A stretch of 64,000 bases of DNA, taken from the NCBI GenBank assembly GCA_949752745.1, contig CATKHT010000031.1, forward strand, positions 24,926 to 88,925, written 5' to 3'. The stretch comes from Protula sp. h YS-2021. Its lineage: Eukaryota > Annelida > Polychaeta > Sabellida > Serpulidae. This document shows, in pieces, positions 45,601 to 57,699 of the stretch. Position 1 is the first letter of the stretch. The number at the start of each line of letters is the position of its first letter. A model generated the notes under the pieces. The model did not search any database and was not told the origin of the DNA. It worked only from the letters and a program-made list of their open reading frames with translations. Position numbers and translations under genes: made by a program.

Positions 45601-48600
45601 TTACTTTCGAAACATCTTCAGTTCTTTCCTTTTGTTTGCTTTAATTTTGTTGACGATATGTGATTTGACAGTCACAAAGTCCCTGTGTTTTAAGTCTGGT
45701 TCCACTGCTAATACTTTGTCTATTTCTAGTTTTCCGGGTGTTGCCCCTCTCTCTATGTGTTTCCCAAAATGCTTCTCGATGACGGCTACTTCTTTTTGCG
45801 TCCACATGCGTTTCTGACCTTTAAAAGTTAAAAAAAAACATAAGCCTTCAATTCATAATAAAACTAGAGCAGTGTGCATAGCCCACATATTCCCCACAGC
45901 CCTCCTCCCCCCACCGGTTACACACGACCATCAACAGTCAATCAAGAGCTGAAATTTTCTAAGTCCAGCTAGTCCATTTTCCTTGGACGAATCTGGCCCA
46001 TTTACAATACTAATCTAGGTCTGTTCCCATAGAAGCCACATATCAATTTTCAGTAAAATCCTTGCAGCACTTTTTAAATTATCGTGTTAACAAGTTGTTG
46101 ATGACATACCGACAGACCGACCGACCAACAGACCGACACACGGTCGATCGCACATATTCCCCTCCCCCCTTTTGCGGAAAAAATAATGAAACTTCGTACA
46201 TTGAATCAATAGCTTTAAAATAACACACACTCCAGGGACACATCTACTTGCAATTAATATAGAGCTAAATCCCCATTTTATGCAAAGGTCTGATTTAAAA
46301 GTTATAGATTACACTGTTTCAAGTGTAATAATTGCTTTATGTATTTACATTGAGCTCGACGACGTGGTTCTTCGGCCTCGCTTTCTGGATCTTCTCGGCG
46401 CCTTTTCACTTTGTGCTTTTTGCTGTGCTTTTCCGATTTGATCTTCAAGCTTCTTTCTTTTATCAAATTCGTCAAGCATTTTTCGACATCGTCTGGAGCA
46501 GTAACTGTTAATACTTCCGACTCTCCAATTTTCTCCATGATGACTTCCATTGATGGCAAGGAACACTGCTTGATCTCGGTGTGGAACTTGTCTTTTATCG
46601 CAGCGATTTCAAGGTCAGACAAATCCAAACGTCTACTCCGGCTTTTTTCTGCAAAATTAATTGAATTATATGGAGTCCCAGCAAACTAAACAGTGTATGC
46701 ACATTGCAATTTAAACGTTATACTTATTATTCAGTTGAATGCAACATAGTACTAGTAACATTAAAAAATTGAAAAACTTACAATACCTTTCATTCTCGAC
46801 CTATGTTTAACAGTAAATAATTAACCCACTTGATCCACACATGATTTATATTCCTTTTAAAAAGTTAATAATTAATGTATGAAACTGTCTGACATAACTA
46901 AATTGAACCACCAGGAGCACAGTGGGTGAAATTTGTGAAAGCCATACATGAACCCGATAAAGAAACGCGTGACGTTTTCGAAGCATTTTTTTACTGCAGA
47001 AATGAACGGAATTCACCGTGAAATCAAACTCTTGGTGACAGAATAGTTACGAGATAAAAGAAATTACTGAGCACTGTGCTGACGGACAGACAGGTCAAAG
47101 TCATAAGTTAAAGCTTACCATCGTCAGAATCCGAGTGACACTCAAATTTAGGTTTTCTCCGTTTTTTGGTAGCTGTTGGCACACTTGAAGTAGCAGCTTC
47201 ATCTTCCGGCTCTTGACACTCCTCATCTTCCGACTCTGTTTTAAAATAACCATAAAACCAGACCTTTGAAACATATTGTTCTTTAATTTTCTAGTTTTTC
47301 CTTTCTACTGAATGTAACATCTGACAGCAAAGCCTGTTCCATTTCGCCCGATTCATTTACTGACTTGCGCTTCTCTGGTACTTGTACATTTTTTACTGTC
47401 CCATTTCACCTGATTCATTTACTTACGTTTTCAATAACTGAAGTTTTTATTTACTGTCCAACTTCGCTCGATTCACTTACCTGATTCTATAATAACAACT
47501 TCTCCAAACGTTGGGTCTTCTCTCATTTCTGTGTAACTCCTGTTGTTAAACATGTCTCGAGGCTTTCCGCTGTTTATGGCCATAAGTATCTGCAGGACTT
47601 TACATTTCTCAATCAATGAAACGGGCAATCTGTAGTAGTCTCGATGAATATTGAGGTCATGTCCCATAAATTCTGCCAGAATATCTTGTTGAAATTCCCC
47701 TAGGGCCAAGACTTGACTCATAGTTGCGCAATGCTTTCGCAGACATGTCGATCGGAATGCATCTACGTTGGTTACGCCTGCTTCCGCTGCTACCTCTTTC
47801 ATAAACTTGTGGCCTACTTGCGGAGTGTTGCAGTTACCAGGCCTAGCAAAAACGAAAGTGCATTCGGCATCGACGTACTTTGACCGCAGTTCCAACATTT
47901 CTAGCAAGCTTTTCTGCATTGAACTCGTTAATAAAATCGCCACTTTTCGAGCTCGCTTTCCCAGGAATTCCACGCGTCTAACTCTTGTTGATAGGAATTT
48001 TTCATATTCATCGAGGCCATCACCTCTTGGTCAGCTTGACCTGTGCTTCCTAGACCGTCCATTAACATTTGCAGCTGCATGCGCTCCACTTCTCCGCTTC
48101 TTTTCCTATTAAACATAATGATTTTACACATGTTGTACTTGGTCGATTGCACATAAGCATCTTCTCCTTCCTTTCCTGTCAGCGCTTGTAATTTGTTGTC
48201 TATGTGTGTCATAACTGTCTCGATTTCCTTGAATAGAGGCATTATTTTATCTTTGTTGAATCTTCTTTTCTTCAAAATGAACAACGCCTTACTGCTTTCG
48301 AAGGTGTACTCTTTCTCCATCAACTTTGAGAAGGCTGCAACTTTTTGCACTTTTTCAAATTCACCGATTTTGTACAGATGGTTAGTATACGCAGAAGCCA
48401 CATCTTTGATGTAGTGGCCTAACTTCAACACCACGGAGGGGGTTCTCATGTGGGTCGCGTCCTCGGTTTGAAAGTGGACCCTGACGCATCTCATAAAAAT
48501 ATCAAAATTCGCTGGATTGAGGATGGACAAGAAGTCTTTCAGCTGTTCCGGAAAATGTTGTCTGCAGGTCATCAGAAATTTAGCAAGCTCTCGTGTATGT

Positions 48601-51600
48601 TGTGAAACTCTGTTGTCGTTAATTTCAAGGAAACCATACTTCTTGCAACGATGCTCGAAAAAAATCATGAGAAGGAAATCTTCAATAATGACGTTGTATA
48701 CTTCGTCTTGACGCATTTTTGATAAAATTCTTTGACCGGCTTTCAAATCGGTTTGGCTTGCCATAAACCTTTCTCTGGCTACTTGAACCACATTTTTGGG
48801 GCGTGCCATTTCTTTGGATTGTTGAGCCTCCTTGTTTGGGTTTAATATACAATTTAATTGGTGTTTCCACAGGTACTCCTGACTTAACATCGCACTGCAG
48901 TACAAGCAAGGTAAAAGCACTTTCTCTTTTGCACCTTTCTTTCTTCCATGAGGGTTGTTATATTTCTCTATGATCTTCTTTATTCCCATCTTTTTTGCCT
49001 TTACGTTGTACCAAAAATCTCCCTTCGCTTTCAGTGCTTGCCACAATCGCCGGCGGTTAAGTCTTTCGTTTCGAGTATCCTTTGGCAAAGAAAGTATGGC
49101 TTTCACTTCGGTATCATTCTTGTGCTTCTGTTTAAAGTGCCTGGCCAGTTTTGGGTAGGGTTTGTGGCAAAGGAAGCAAACATGAACTCTTTTGGCGGTC
49201 TTAACATTTTCCAAATTTGGAAGCTCTTCTTGTGTTTCCTGCTGTGTGTCTGTCTCTTCTGTCGCACCAGCAATGGATGTAGGCAATACTTCTGGAGCCT
49301 GTTCTTTCTCACTGGATGATTCTGTGTCGACCTGTAGTTTCCTTTTGGTTTTGGTTTTGCGTGTCCTTGTTTTTTTTTTGTACCTTTTTCTTTTTACTTG
49401 TGCTAGGTCCGGAATGAGTGGGAGGGGACGATTTTTTCCGTGGAGTTAAGTTGCGTTCAGAAGAGTGGCGGCGCCTTTTTTTCTTTAGAATTGTGGTGGG
49501 TGCAGGAGAGGTAACCTCGGATTCTGAAATATCATAATCGGGATCTTCTTGCCCATGGTCGTCGCTTGACGAATCTGTGTATACCACGGCTTTTCTGGTC
49601 TTGCGTATTGTTTTTCTTGGTTTGCGAGTGGTGCCTATTAATTCGTGTCGTGAAAGTTGTCGGCTTATTGAACTCATTACACTTTCAGGGAGTTCGATAT
49701 CGGATGGGCCGATCACTTCAGGATCAGAAAAAGCGGGGTCCTCTAAATGTGGCTCTAAACTTATGAGTTGCTGTGGTTGCCCGGGGTCACATTCTACTTG
49801 TTGGATCGATTGCACCTCAACGGCAGGTGTCGTCAAAATTTCAGGGTGGAGTGTTTGGGTTTGTACAATTGTACCTATAGGGGATGGCCAAGTAGTACTT
49901 GGAACTGATTCTTCAGCACTGGTAGCAGCGTCGAAAGCAACACTTGCACTTGCACTTGGTAAACGTGTTATAGATGTTATATATGGTGTTCTTGCGTCAA
50001 GTTTACGTCTGCGACTTTCATCAATTTCCACCAGTTCTTCGCCCCCATATTCTGATGAAAAGAAAAAGAAAAGAAAAAACAAAAAAATTAGATAAGCCAT
50101 CGTCGAAGGCGCAGACCCAAACCGGACAGAATAATCAGTGTCAAGCGCAAAAAAATTTCAAAATTTCCGCATTTTTTGTAATTTTTCGAGAAATCCAAAA
50201 ACAACGCTTCGTTGCACAGCTCCACTACTTGGTCTTTCTGTGTGCAAAAGGAAATTAAAATCGGTTGAACGGTGCCAGAGATATAGCGCGTACAAAGATC
50301 GAACGGACGGACGGACGGACGGACAGAGACAGAGGTCAATACTGTAGACCCCTTCGGGTTCACCAGGTTGGGGTCTAAAAAGAGATAGACTATGCATCGT
50401 TTTTTCAGCTATGAAGCACAATTATCCAGCAAATACGACTCTCAATAGTGTTACTATCACCATTTCCTACTGATGAAACTAATTTCTCAAGAAAGGTAAA
50501 ATACCCAGACGTTAAAAATGGCCAAATGTTCAGTTCTGTAGACAGAACTGCATTAAACTGGAGAGTTGTTGTTTGTTGTTGTTGTTTTTTTTTAATTACA
50601 GACCTTCAGCCATATAATAAAAAACATTAAATACATTAAGGAAATATCCATGCACTCACACACAAAACCCCAAGTACACATTTGCAACAAACGTAAACCC
50701 TTCGTGTGTAGGAATACCATTCCCCCGAATATGAAACCAAGACGCACTAACTTTTAGATAACTGAAATAACAACATTTAAGCAATACTCACGCTGAACAA
50801 GGAAGAGAGGCATGGGTTTCGTTGAAGTGGCACCGGTTTCAAGCTTTTCGACGGTGGCTGCGCCTCCAGTAACTGCTTGTGGACTTGTTTTTGGAACTTC
50901 AAATAAAACGCCGACATTTTCTTTTCTTTTACCTGATGTAATATCTGCAGCACCTACAAGCAAGACAACAATAAAATAATGGTGTTAGTTTTATCATTCT
51001 CTGATCATACAAAAAAATTATCTGGATTATAAACATTTCTTAAACATTAAGTTCATTAATTCCAGTTAAAGCAGTCCTATAAGGGTCCGAAATAACACAA
51101 AAACAACATAGAAATCATGACAAAATTAACTGGAGCAGTGTGCATAGCCCACACATACCCCACAACCCTCCCCCCACCCACCAGTTAAACACGGCTATCA
51201 ATAGGCAATCAAGAACTGAAAGTCCAGCTGGTCCATTTTCCTTGGACGAACCTGGCCCATTTACAATATCGATCTGTGTTTGTTCCCACAGAAGCCACAT
51301 ACCAAGTTTCAGTAAAATACTTGCAGCAGTTGCAGCAAGTTATCGCGTTGACAAGCTCTTGATAACAGACCGACAGACCGACCCGCGGTCGATCACATAT
51401 ATTCCCCCTGTGGGGAATAAAAAAATGACAATTAAATTCCCCAAATCCTTTTAGACAAAGGAAGAAATGCTGGTAAAAAATCCAATTCATACGTACTTTC
51501 TGGTGACGAGCCATGGATAAATCGAACACCTCCCGGCTTCACTGCACTGGCAACCCCAAGTAGAGTCCCTGCCAGGTCCGAATCCCTGACTTCTATTTTA

Positions 51601-53505
51601 AAACTTGGCTTGTGCTCTTCTTCACCTGTAGAATAACAGGCAGAAAATTTGTACTCGTGCACAAGTTTGATTTACGCATCTAGAAAGCGTTACTGGTCAC
51701 ATAATTTAACTACCGCCATTAGTGTTTGATTTCGACTGTCACACTACTTTACCGCTTACACTCCAACTGTTTTTAATTCAGAAATTGTATTTTTATCAAT
51801 GTTTTGAGTGAAATACGGTTTCGCCAAACATATTTTGGAGATAATATTTTGGTATTTAGACTCAATCGGGCACCATATTTTATAGAAAAAAACCTTTACT
51901 TGACACCAAAAGCAATACCAATACTTTCGTTACTTAAAATTTACTTGAATGCGTTCTTACTCTCTGACTGGAACAGGTCTTCACTTAAGGCGGTTTGGGG
52001 TCTGGATGCTTCACTGGCACGCATTTGATGTTCTGCAGTGTTTGCATATTCACCGCTCTTCTCTGGGTCTCCTTTTATTGCGAGTACTTTTCCTTGTGTA
52101 GGTTCGGTTCGAATGTGAATGACACTGAATTCTGACACGTCTTCCACAGCAGCGGCAATCGGCGCCTCTTCAGTTGGGCTTGTACTGAATCTAAACGCTG
52201 GTATCCATTTCGGTTTACTTCTTTGCACACCAGGTTGAGATGCACTAGGGGGAACTTCAGTTGTACTTTGACTAACAGGAACATCTGGCGCCAGGGGTAC
52301 GCTTTCAGCACTTTCAGCAGCAACTGTAACTGCACTTTGACTAGCAGGGATAGCTGGCACCTGGTGTACGCTTTCAACACTTTCCGCAGCAACTTCAATT
52401 GCACTTTGACTAACAGGAATATCTGGCACCTGGGGTACGCTTTCAGCACTTTCCGCAGCAACTTCAATTGCACTTTGACTAGCAGAAATAGCTGGCACCT
52501 GGTGTATGCTTTCAGCACTTTTCGCAGCAACTTCAATTGCACTACAACTAGTAGAAACTGGGCTTGGTGACGCGTGGGAAACCGTTTCACTGGCGCGTGT
52601 TTTCCGCCCTATCTGTGAAGTTTCGCCTGTTTATGTACAATAAATAACAGAAGACACTTATTTCAAGTCCTTACAAGTCCTTACAATTACATTTCTAATG
52701 CAAGTTTTAAACTTTTGTGACTCTCAACTTTCAATGCAAGCACGTCAAAAGGAGATGAGTTCTCAAGTTTCTGGTAGAGTCCACATAAAACGGTCTTGAG
52801 CGATTTCCAAATATTTAAGTGTACATGATAGAAACTTGACAAAAAAATTCCTCCATCTTCATAGGATCCACATAAAACGGTCTTGAGCGTTTTCAAAATA
52901 TTTAACTGTACATGACAGAAACTTGCCAAAAAAATCCTTTTCTGTCTTGGGGACTATCTCCTTCTTCACCTCTGGGATTTCCTCCCCCATGAATACAACA
53001 TCACTGTCTGAAGTTGTTTCAACGTTTGCTTGCGTGATCAATTCTGATTAAAAAAAATTAACTTCAACTTATGTTTTTGTCTGTAAAAAACTGATCTTAC
53101 AGTTTTCAAGTGAACTTTTTTCGCCGGTAAATATATTTAACTGTCAAAATATACTACTTTTCTTCGAAACCAGAACTTCAGCAAACATGTCATATTAATT
53201 ATTCAACCAGAAAGTAATATACAGGGTTCATAGCGAAAACCAGACGTCAAATTCCAAGATTTTCAAGGACATTTGGAGGTAAAATTCCAGGATTTTCCAG
53301 GATTTCAAGGATCGCTATGAACCCTGAATATAATAAATTTAATACCGATAAAAAGTGTGAAACAAACTAAGCACACCATTACATGAAATCTAAAACCCAC
53401 CTCCGAGGGCAACATAGAGGTGACTATGATCCCTCAAGGCATGCTTGCGTCGGGCGTGCGCCCATACCGTGCGGTAGGTGCCGGGTGGTCTTTTGTTCAC
53501 CTTGT
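45601..53505 (-). CDS. Multi-exon gene: C2H2-type fingers + tyrosine recombinase domain + SANT-like domains
   Basis: Minus-strand exons by eye: 53505-53401, 53043-52912 (weak donor), 52626-51961, 51625-51497, 50953-50792, 50051-47481, 47235-47119, 46648-46349 and 45818-45601 (stop). Every intron is phase 1. The big exon carries a basic acidic-patch N-part, two zinc-binding motifs (HVCFLCHKPY...H-x4-H; CLYCSAML...H-x3-C), then the recombinase: box I Arg in FNRKRSGEVERM (near 48102), RKHCATMSQ (near 47740), FMGHDLNIHRDYYR with the nucleophile Tyr (about 47665-47625). The last two exons hold SANT-like repeats (RMWTQKEVAVIEKHFGKHI). Exon 52626 contains 4-5 copies of a 23-residue repeat. Two 1-nt indels break the big exon: one in a T10/A10 run at 49370-49379, one near 47985. 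They may be sequence errors or true decay. It acts in the nucleus if functional; whether it mobilises DNA is unknown. Confidence 0.75.
45885..46170. repeat. Dispersed ~0.3-kb repeat, copy 1 (intronic)
   Basis: Shares GAGCAGTGTGCATAGCCCAC, CCATTTTCCTTGGACGAA, CCTGGCCCATTTACAATA-like and GACCGACAGACCGAC segments with 51128-51430, in the same order and orientation. It ends in ATATTCCCC. Both copies lie in introns of the recombinase gene. Confidence 0.8.
50255..50400. repeat. GGAC simple repeat element (intronic)
   Basis: GGACGGACGGACGGACGGAC at about 50303-50322 sits inside a conserved-looking context (AACGGTGCCAGAGATATAGC before, GACCCCTTCGGGTTCACCAG after), which suggests a dispersed repeat and not a plain microsatellite. 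Confidence 0.7.
51128..51430. repeat. Dispersed ~0.3-kb repeat, copy 2 (intronic)
   Basis: Second copy of 45885-46170. It ends with CGCGGTCGATCACATATATT and CCCCCTGTGGGGAATAAAAA, a small terminal hairpin followed by an A-rich end, which hints at a short interspersed element. Confidence 0.8.
52265..52575 (-). repeat. Coding minisatellite, 69-bp (23-residue) unit
   Basis: GCAACTTCAATTGCAC recurs at about 69-70 nt spacing (near 52388, 52458, 52527), with diverged copies to the left. In the gene's frame it reads IEVAAESAESVPQVPDIPVS and variants, low-complexity Ala/Glu/Ser/Pro/Val. Confidence 0.85.
52745..52930. repeat. Duplicated ~70-bp segment at an exon end
   Basis: CATAAAACGGTCTTGAGCG occurs near 52783 and 52871. 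Each is followed by TTTCxAAATATTTAA and TGTACATGA(C/T)AGAAACTTG. The proposed exon end (52912) lies in the second copy; the first is an intronic duplicate that also contains the candidate donor. Confidence 0.75.
53222..53328. repeat. MITE family C (hAT-like CAGGGTTC ends), 105 bp
   Basis: CAGGGTTCATAGCGA is mirrored exactly by TCGCTATGAACCCTG at 53314-53328. The interior repeats CAAGGAT/CCAGGAT. AATATA flanks both sides. CAGGG ends are common in hAT elements. Confidence 0.75.
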
Positions 53506-54079
53506 CTTTAAAATAACAATCATTGTACCTAGATTAGATAGCTGCGCATCTAGTCATTTTCAATAACAACATATGCATTATGTCCTTAAGTCTCCATTTT
53601 TTACTGCGATTTGAGGCATTGCTCTGCCGCATTTAAGGTATAAGGACCACAATGAATGACAGGAGGCAAAGAAACTGAAATTTGACGAAGACTGTCAAAG
53701 TTTTTTTTTCCGATTCTAAAAATTATATTTCACATTCAATTTAAAAAAAACTCTTTAAATCAACATAAAAATACATATTTCTTGTGTAATAAAGGAAGAA
53801 TTAGGACAATTTCAAAATATAAAAGTTAAAATTGGTCCTTGGAATCCTTACACCTTAAATGATTTACTGGTCGGTCATGCAAAAATAAAACCTCGTACAT
53901 AAAAAATAAAATATTTTTTCGCACAATGCAAAGATATTGCAAGTTAAAGAAAAAAGAAAAGGGGGAGGGGCTACAAACAAAGGGAAAGCAAGGGTTTAAC
54001 ACGTTGCATATCTACTGTAAATCTAAAGATTCGAGCATGGGAGAAAACTGTACATAACACACCAGGGCTGAAGCAGGGT
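53506..54079. other. No exon seen
   Basis: AT-rich intronic or intergenic sequence, with a purine-rich run near 53940-53965. A missing exon between the PWWP-like exon (phase 2 donor) and the exon at 53505 (phase 1) should be sought here or up to 55.1 kb. Confidence 0.4.
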
Positions 54080-54525
54080 CACCGTCTGCTCGGGATTTTT
54101 AGTACCACCAGTGACGAGGTCTCGAAGTGGCACTGAGGAAGCGAACTGGGTTCTCAGTGCAGGGGGGATGGAGGGGGGTGGAGGGGGAGGTGGAGGGAGT
54201 GGTTTCAGTGACAGCACTCGTATCTTTTTAGAAATACAACTTCACTTTTGTTATTGTTCCATCAAGCTCCAGTTTTATCGTCACCCCTGGTCCTTCACCG
54301 CTCGAGCACAAAAAAGTAACATAGGCGGCAACATAACTTGTATGAGAAAATGCGCTGCACCGCGGCTTGGGAAGGAGGGGGCGGGGGAGGAAGAAGCAGC
54401 GATTTTAAGACACAATCAAAGATGGGGGGTGGGGAGTTCATATGAAAAACTTGTTGGGTCCTCAGTGCCACGTCGGGACCTCCGGACCTAATGGTACCGA
54501 GGTCCCGAGCAGACGATCGGTCAAG
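54080..54525. repeat. Foldback MITE with ~60-bp inverted ends
   Basis: The left end has ACCGTCTGCTCGGGA, GACGAGGTCTCGAAGTGGCA and CTGAGGA. The right end mirrors these: TCCTCAGTGCCACGTCGGGA, GAGGTCCCGAGCAGACGATC. G-rich and C-free stretches lie between. Confidence 0.7.
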
Positions 54526-55146
54526 AACGATTTTTCCGGACAAGAGGGAACAGACATTAAGCTCCACTCCTGTACACTACAAGGGTTATAAACTATGAAA
54601 AAAAATGTAAAATACAACTACACACAATCAAAAACGTCTAAGGCAAAAGAAACAATGAAACGAACTGCATCTTAAATGGGCTTTAGAATAAAGGGGAAAC
54701 ACATCACATTCGAAACATTATGCATCTCAAATGAACTGTTACTCTAATAAGAACGATCTAGCTTTGACTAATATTCTTACAGATATCCATATCGCTTGGA
54801 CATGGTTTCACCAGTCTGGGTTTTGTTACGACGTGAGTGAGATCCCTAATAAAAAGCATTATGAAACAATATACAAAGCTAACACTTCAAATCCTGCAAG
54901 AACATTACACATCAAAACACCACCAATCTTTACATTGAAAGCAGAGCTTACTGGCAAAGTATAAAACACACAAATAAGACGATGCAGGAAAAGAATGGAC
55001 AAAAAAATTAGTGCCTACACATGGAAGCTGAAAAGAAATATTTAGAACAACGCAAAATTAATAAAAATGACATCACTGCACAACATTAATCCATGCAGGA
55101 CAATCTGAAATAGATAGGAAAGTTGCTATAAAAACTTGTGCACTTA

Positions 55147-55320
55147 CCCCTCTTCATAGCCAATGTACTGCACAGTCATGATACCCCCCGAGGCTTTTGT
55201 AACTTTGACCGGCCACCAAACCGCCTTCCTTTGGAACAGGATGATGTCCCCAACCTTGTATTCCTCTATTTCGAGGTGGTGGGCCTTTGGTTGCCTCTTG
55301 AATCCTTTCTTTTTTGGCAT
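55147..55320 (-). CDS. PWWP-like exon, candidate first coding exon of the recombinase gene
   Basis: ATG at 55320 lies directly after an acceptor (TTTCTTTCAG), implying a 5'-UTR intron. The frame starts MPKKKGFKRQPK (basic) and runs into DIILFQRKAVWWPVKVTKAS and TVQYIGYEEG, which has the WWP core and beta-strand pattern of a PWWP domain, a nucleosome/methyl-lysine reader. It ends at a strong donor GG|GTAAGT (55146). The donor is phase 2, while the next exon I can place (53505) needs phase 1, so either an exon is missing or this is a separate gene. GC-rich sequence near 56900-56990 could be the promoter side (weak). Confidence 0.55.
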
Positions 55321-55484
55321 CTGAAAGAAAATGTATATTTTACACACAAATATACTTTTGTTTGTGATAAGGATACATATATATATAGGGCGAATTAAGA
55401 CCCAAAAGTAATTCCGGGTTTAAAAGAAAGCACCGTTCCTAAAATGAAACAAATGTTTAAGCACCCTTTTTGGCAAACAATAGC

Positions 55485-55606
55485 AGGGTTCGCGCTGGGT
55501 TCTCAGGAAAGTGAATTAAAAAAGGAAAGTGACTCGGTTTGGTCCAGAGTCATTTCTTTTAAAAAATGCCCAAAAAGTGAACAAAAACCCCGCCAACGCG
55601 AACCCT
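55485..55606. repeat. MITE family C', copy 1 (CAGGGTTCGCG ends)
   Basis: CAGGGTTCGCG at the left and CGCGAACCCTG at the right. AATAG flanks both sides. The interior contains TTCTCAGGAAAGTGA and AAAAAGTGAACAAAAACCCC. Confidence 0.75.
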
Positions 55607-56072
55607 GAATAGAATATAAAAAAATGCAGGTGATATCAAAATCTCTCCAAAAAGGAAAAAAACTAGTTGCAACCCTTACACAGCCACTGTATATGGCCTG
55701 TTTATGCCAGTTTCATGCGAAAGCCGTGAGGTCTACTTTCAAAGAATATATAAACTTTGCACACATTGAAACAAAACGCAACCCTCCCTAATTATTCCAA
55801 AAATGCATAGGTAAGCGAAAAAATTCCGCTCCAATTGGACCCCAGGAGAAAGGGTTTAAACAATTTACAAAGATAATCAAACCACTCCTAATCAAGTCCT
55901 GATTGCAGTAATTGACAAAGAACATAGTACAGCCATCTGACTGAATGGAATCAGGATTACAATTAACTACTTTGCACACGAGTCCAGCAAAGAGGTTTAA
56001 GCTCAACATTCGCCGCCCTGCCATATAAAACAGAGAAATCACACACAAAAAAAAAAACACACACACACCAGG

Positions 56073-56218
56073 GTTTGCGTTGACGGGGTTTTTGTCCACT
56101 TTTTGGGCATTTTTTACGAAATGATTCACTTTTTCGGAACCCACCGAGTCTTTCTGGACCCAATTGATCCATACTTTCCTTTTTTACTCACTTTCCTGAG
56201 AACCCAGCGCGAACCCTG
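56073..56218. repeat. MITE family C', copy 2, opposite orientation
   Basis: CAGGGTTTGCG to GCGCGAACCCTG, flanked by ACACACAC on both sides (8 bp, the hAT target-duplication length, though inside a CA repeat). The interior is the reverse of copy 1 (CACTTTCCTGAGAACCCAG). Confidence 0.75.
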
Positions 56219-56224
56219 ACACAC

Positions 56225-57690
56225 ACAAGGGTCAGAAATCAAAGTCGGAACGGGCAATGGGTTTTTAACTTATAGCACGACACTTTCCTCCAAAACTCTG
56301 CCAAAAATAACTCCAAGCTGAGTCTAGCCCTTTCTTTTTACAAAAAAAACTGATATAACTGCGCTGCTTGGGAAAAAGAAGAAATACAACACATAAGAGG
56401 GAGATAACTTTTTCTTGGGGGGTGTCATTTTAATCTCAGCGAACCTGGACTTAAGAGAACTTTGTGAATTAAAGTATAACCATAACCACAATAAAAAACC
56501 TTGCCGTATAATTCATTGCTCATATAGCATTAAAATTACAGAAAAAAATTGGGGATTTAAGAAGAATTTAGATCTGAATCCGAAATTTCCAAAGTCACTC
56601 TTATGCAAAAAAAAATACGGCTTTGAACAGCGTTGTTTTAAACGTGTACGCAATTGTTATTAACAACATTAACAAAGGAAAAAGTCCGGTGATAGTTCTC
56701 AATTTACTGAAATATTTCAAAAGTGTCCACCGCAAACATTATCAAAGGTAAAATACCACTTTTACTGCAAAAAAAAAAAGAAAGACAAATTCAGTGCACT
56801 TTCACTCTTATTACTTACATTCAGTATGATATTTTATCCACACAAAACACTTCCATAATAAACTATCCTTATTTTGGTAAAAAGTTGCGTCTTTCCAGTC
56901 TTGATGGCGCCGAACAAAGGATGCAAGCCACGCTAGCCGGCCCACTAACATCATTAAAACGCGGCATCCGGACACCAAAATAGTTCTAAAATCTCCTTTT
57001 AAGAGCTCATCTTTCAAGCTAAAAACAGTTATGTGATCAAAATTTCACTGTATCTGAACAATAGTAAAACAAAACACACAAAGAAATAAAGAAAATAAGT
57101 ACTTTGATGGGTCTTGTTTTCGCGCGTTAAAATGACTTAATCCCGTCGCATAGAATATGCAGCATTTTCTGAATTTCAAAGACGCTGATTGGCTGGCAAA
57201 TTCAAGTCTGACATCACTTGCTTGCACTCAATCCATATTCATACGCATAAGCTGCTGTCAATTAACCATCCCCCCATGCATTGCACTGTCTCTCTATCAC
57301 TGCTTCCGCAGCACAAGAACCACAATCAAAGAAGGCAAACACATTTTCAAAAGAAATTCAACTTCACACTTTTAATTACGTGCAATGCGGAAGCAAATCT
57401 GAACAATGACTGTCACCAGTGGCGGAAACAAAGGGGGGGGGGGTCAGGGTTGCAACCCACCCTAAATAATTTAATTTAAGAAGACTTTGCTCTATACAAT
57501 AAGGAAATCAATGGCAATTTATACAATATTTACACTAAGTCTGAACAAAAAGCTTCAGAAAAATGTAATATTGCAGAGTATCCAAACCTCATGCCTTAAC
57601 CAAATAAAAACTACAGCGCGCATATGTAAGATGTATCCATACAGTTGTAGAAAATTTAAGCGTTTTAAGATCAAAATATAAGCAACAAGA
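56225..57690. other. No gene seen
   Basis: AT-rich, apart from a short GC-richer patch at about 56900-56990 and a 10-G run near 57434. No exon with good borders was recognised. Confidence 0.4.
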
Positions 57691-57699
57691 TAATAAAGA

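Noticed and set aside
52075..52590. 171-residue Leu/Lys-rich frame
   Set aside because: Alternative frame of the 69-bp coding minisatellite; the spliced gene frame has proper exon borders.
56811..57017. Coding exon upstream of the PWWP-like exon
   Set aside because: GC-richer and contains an ATG, but the frame has no domain and no convincing donor; left as a possible promoter or leader region.
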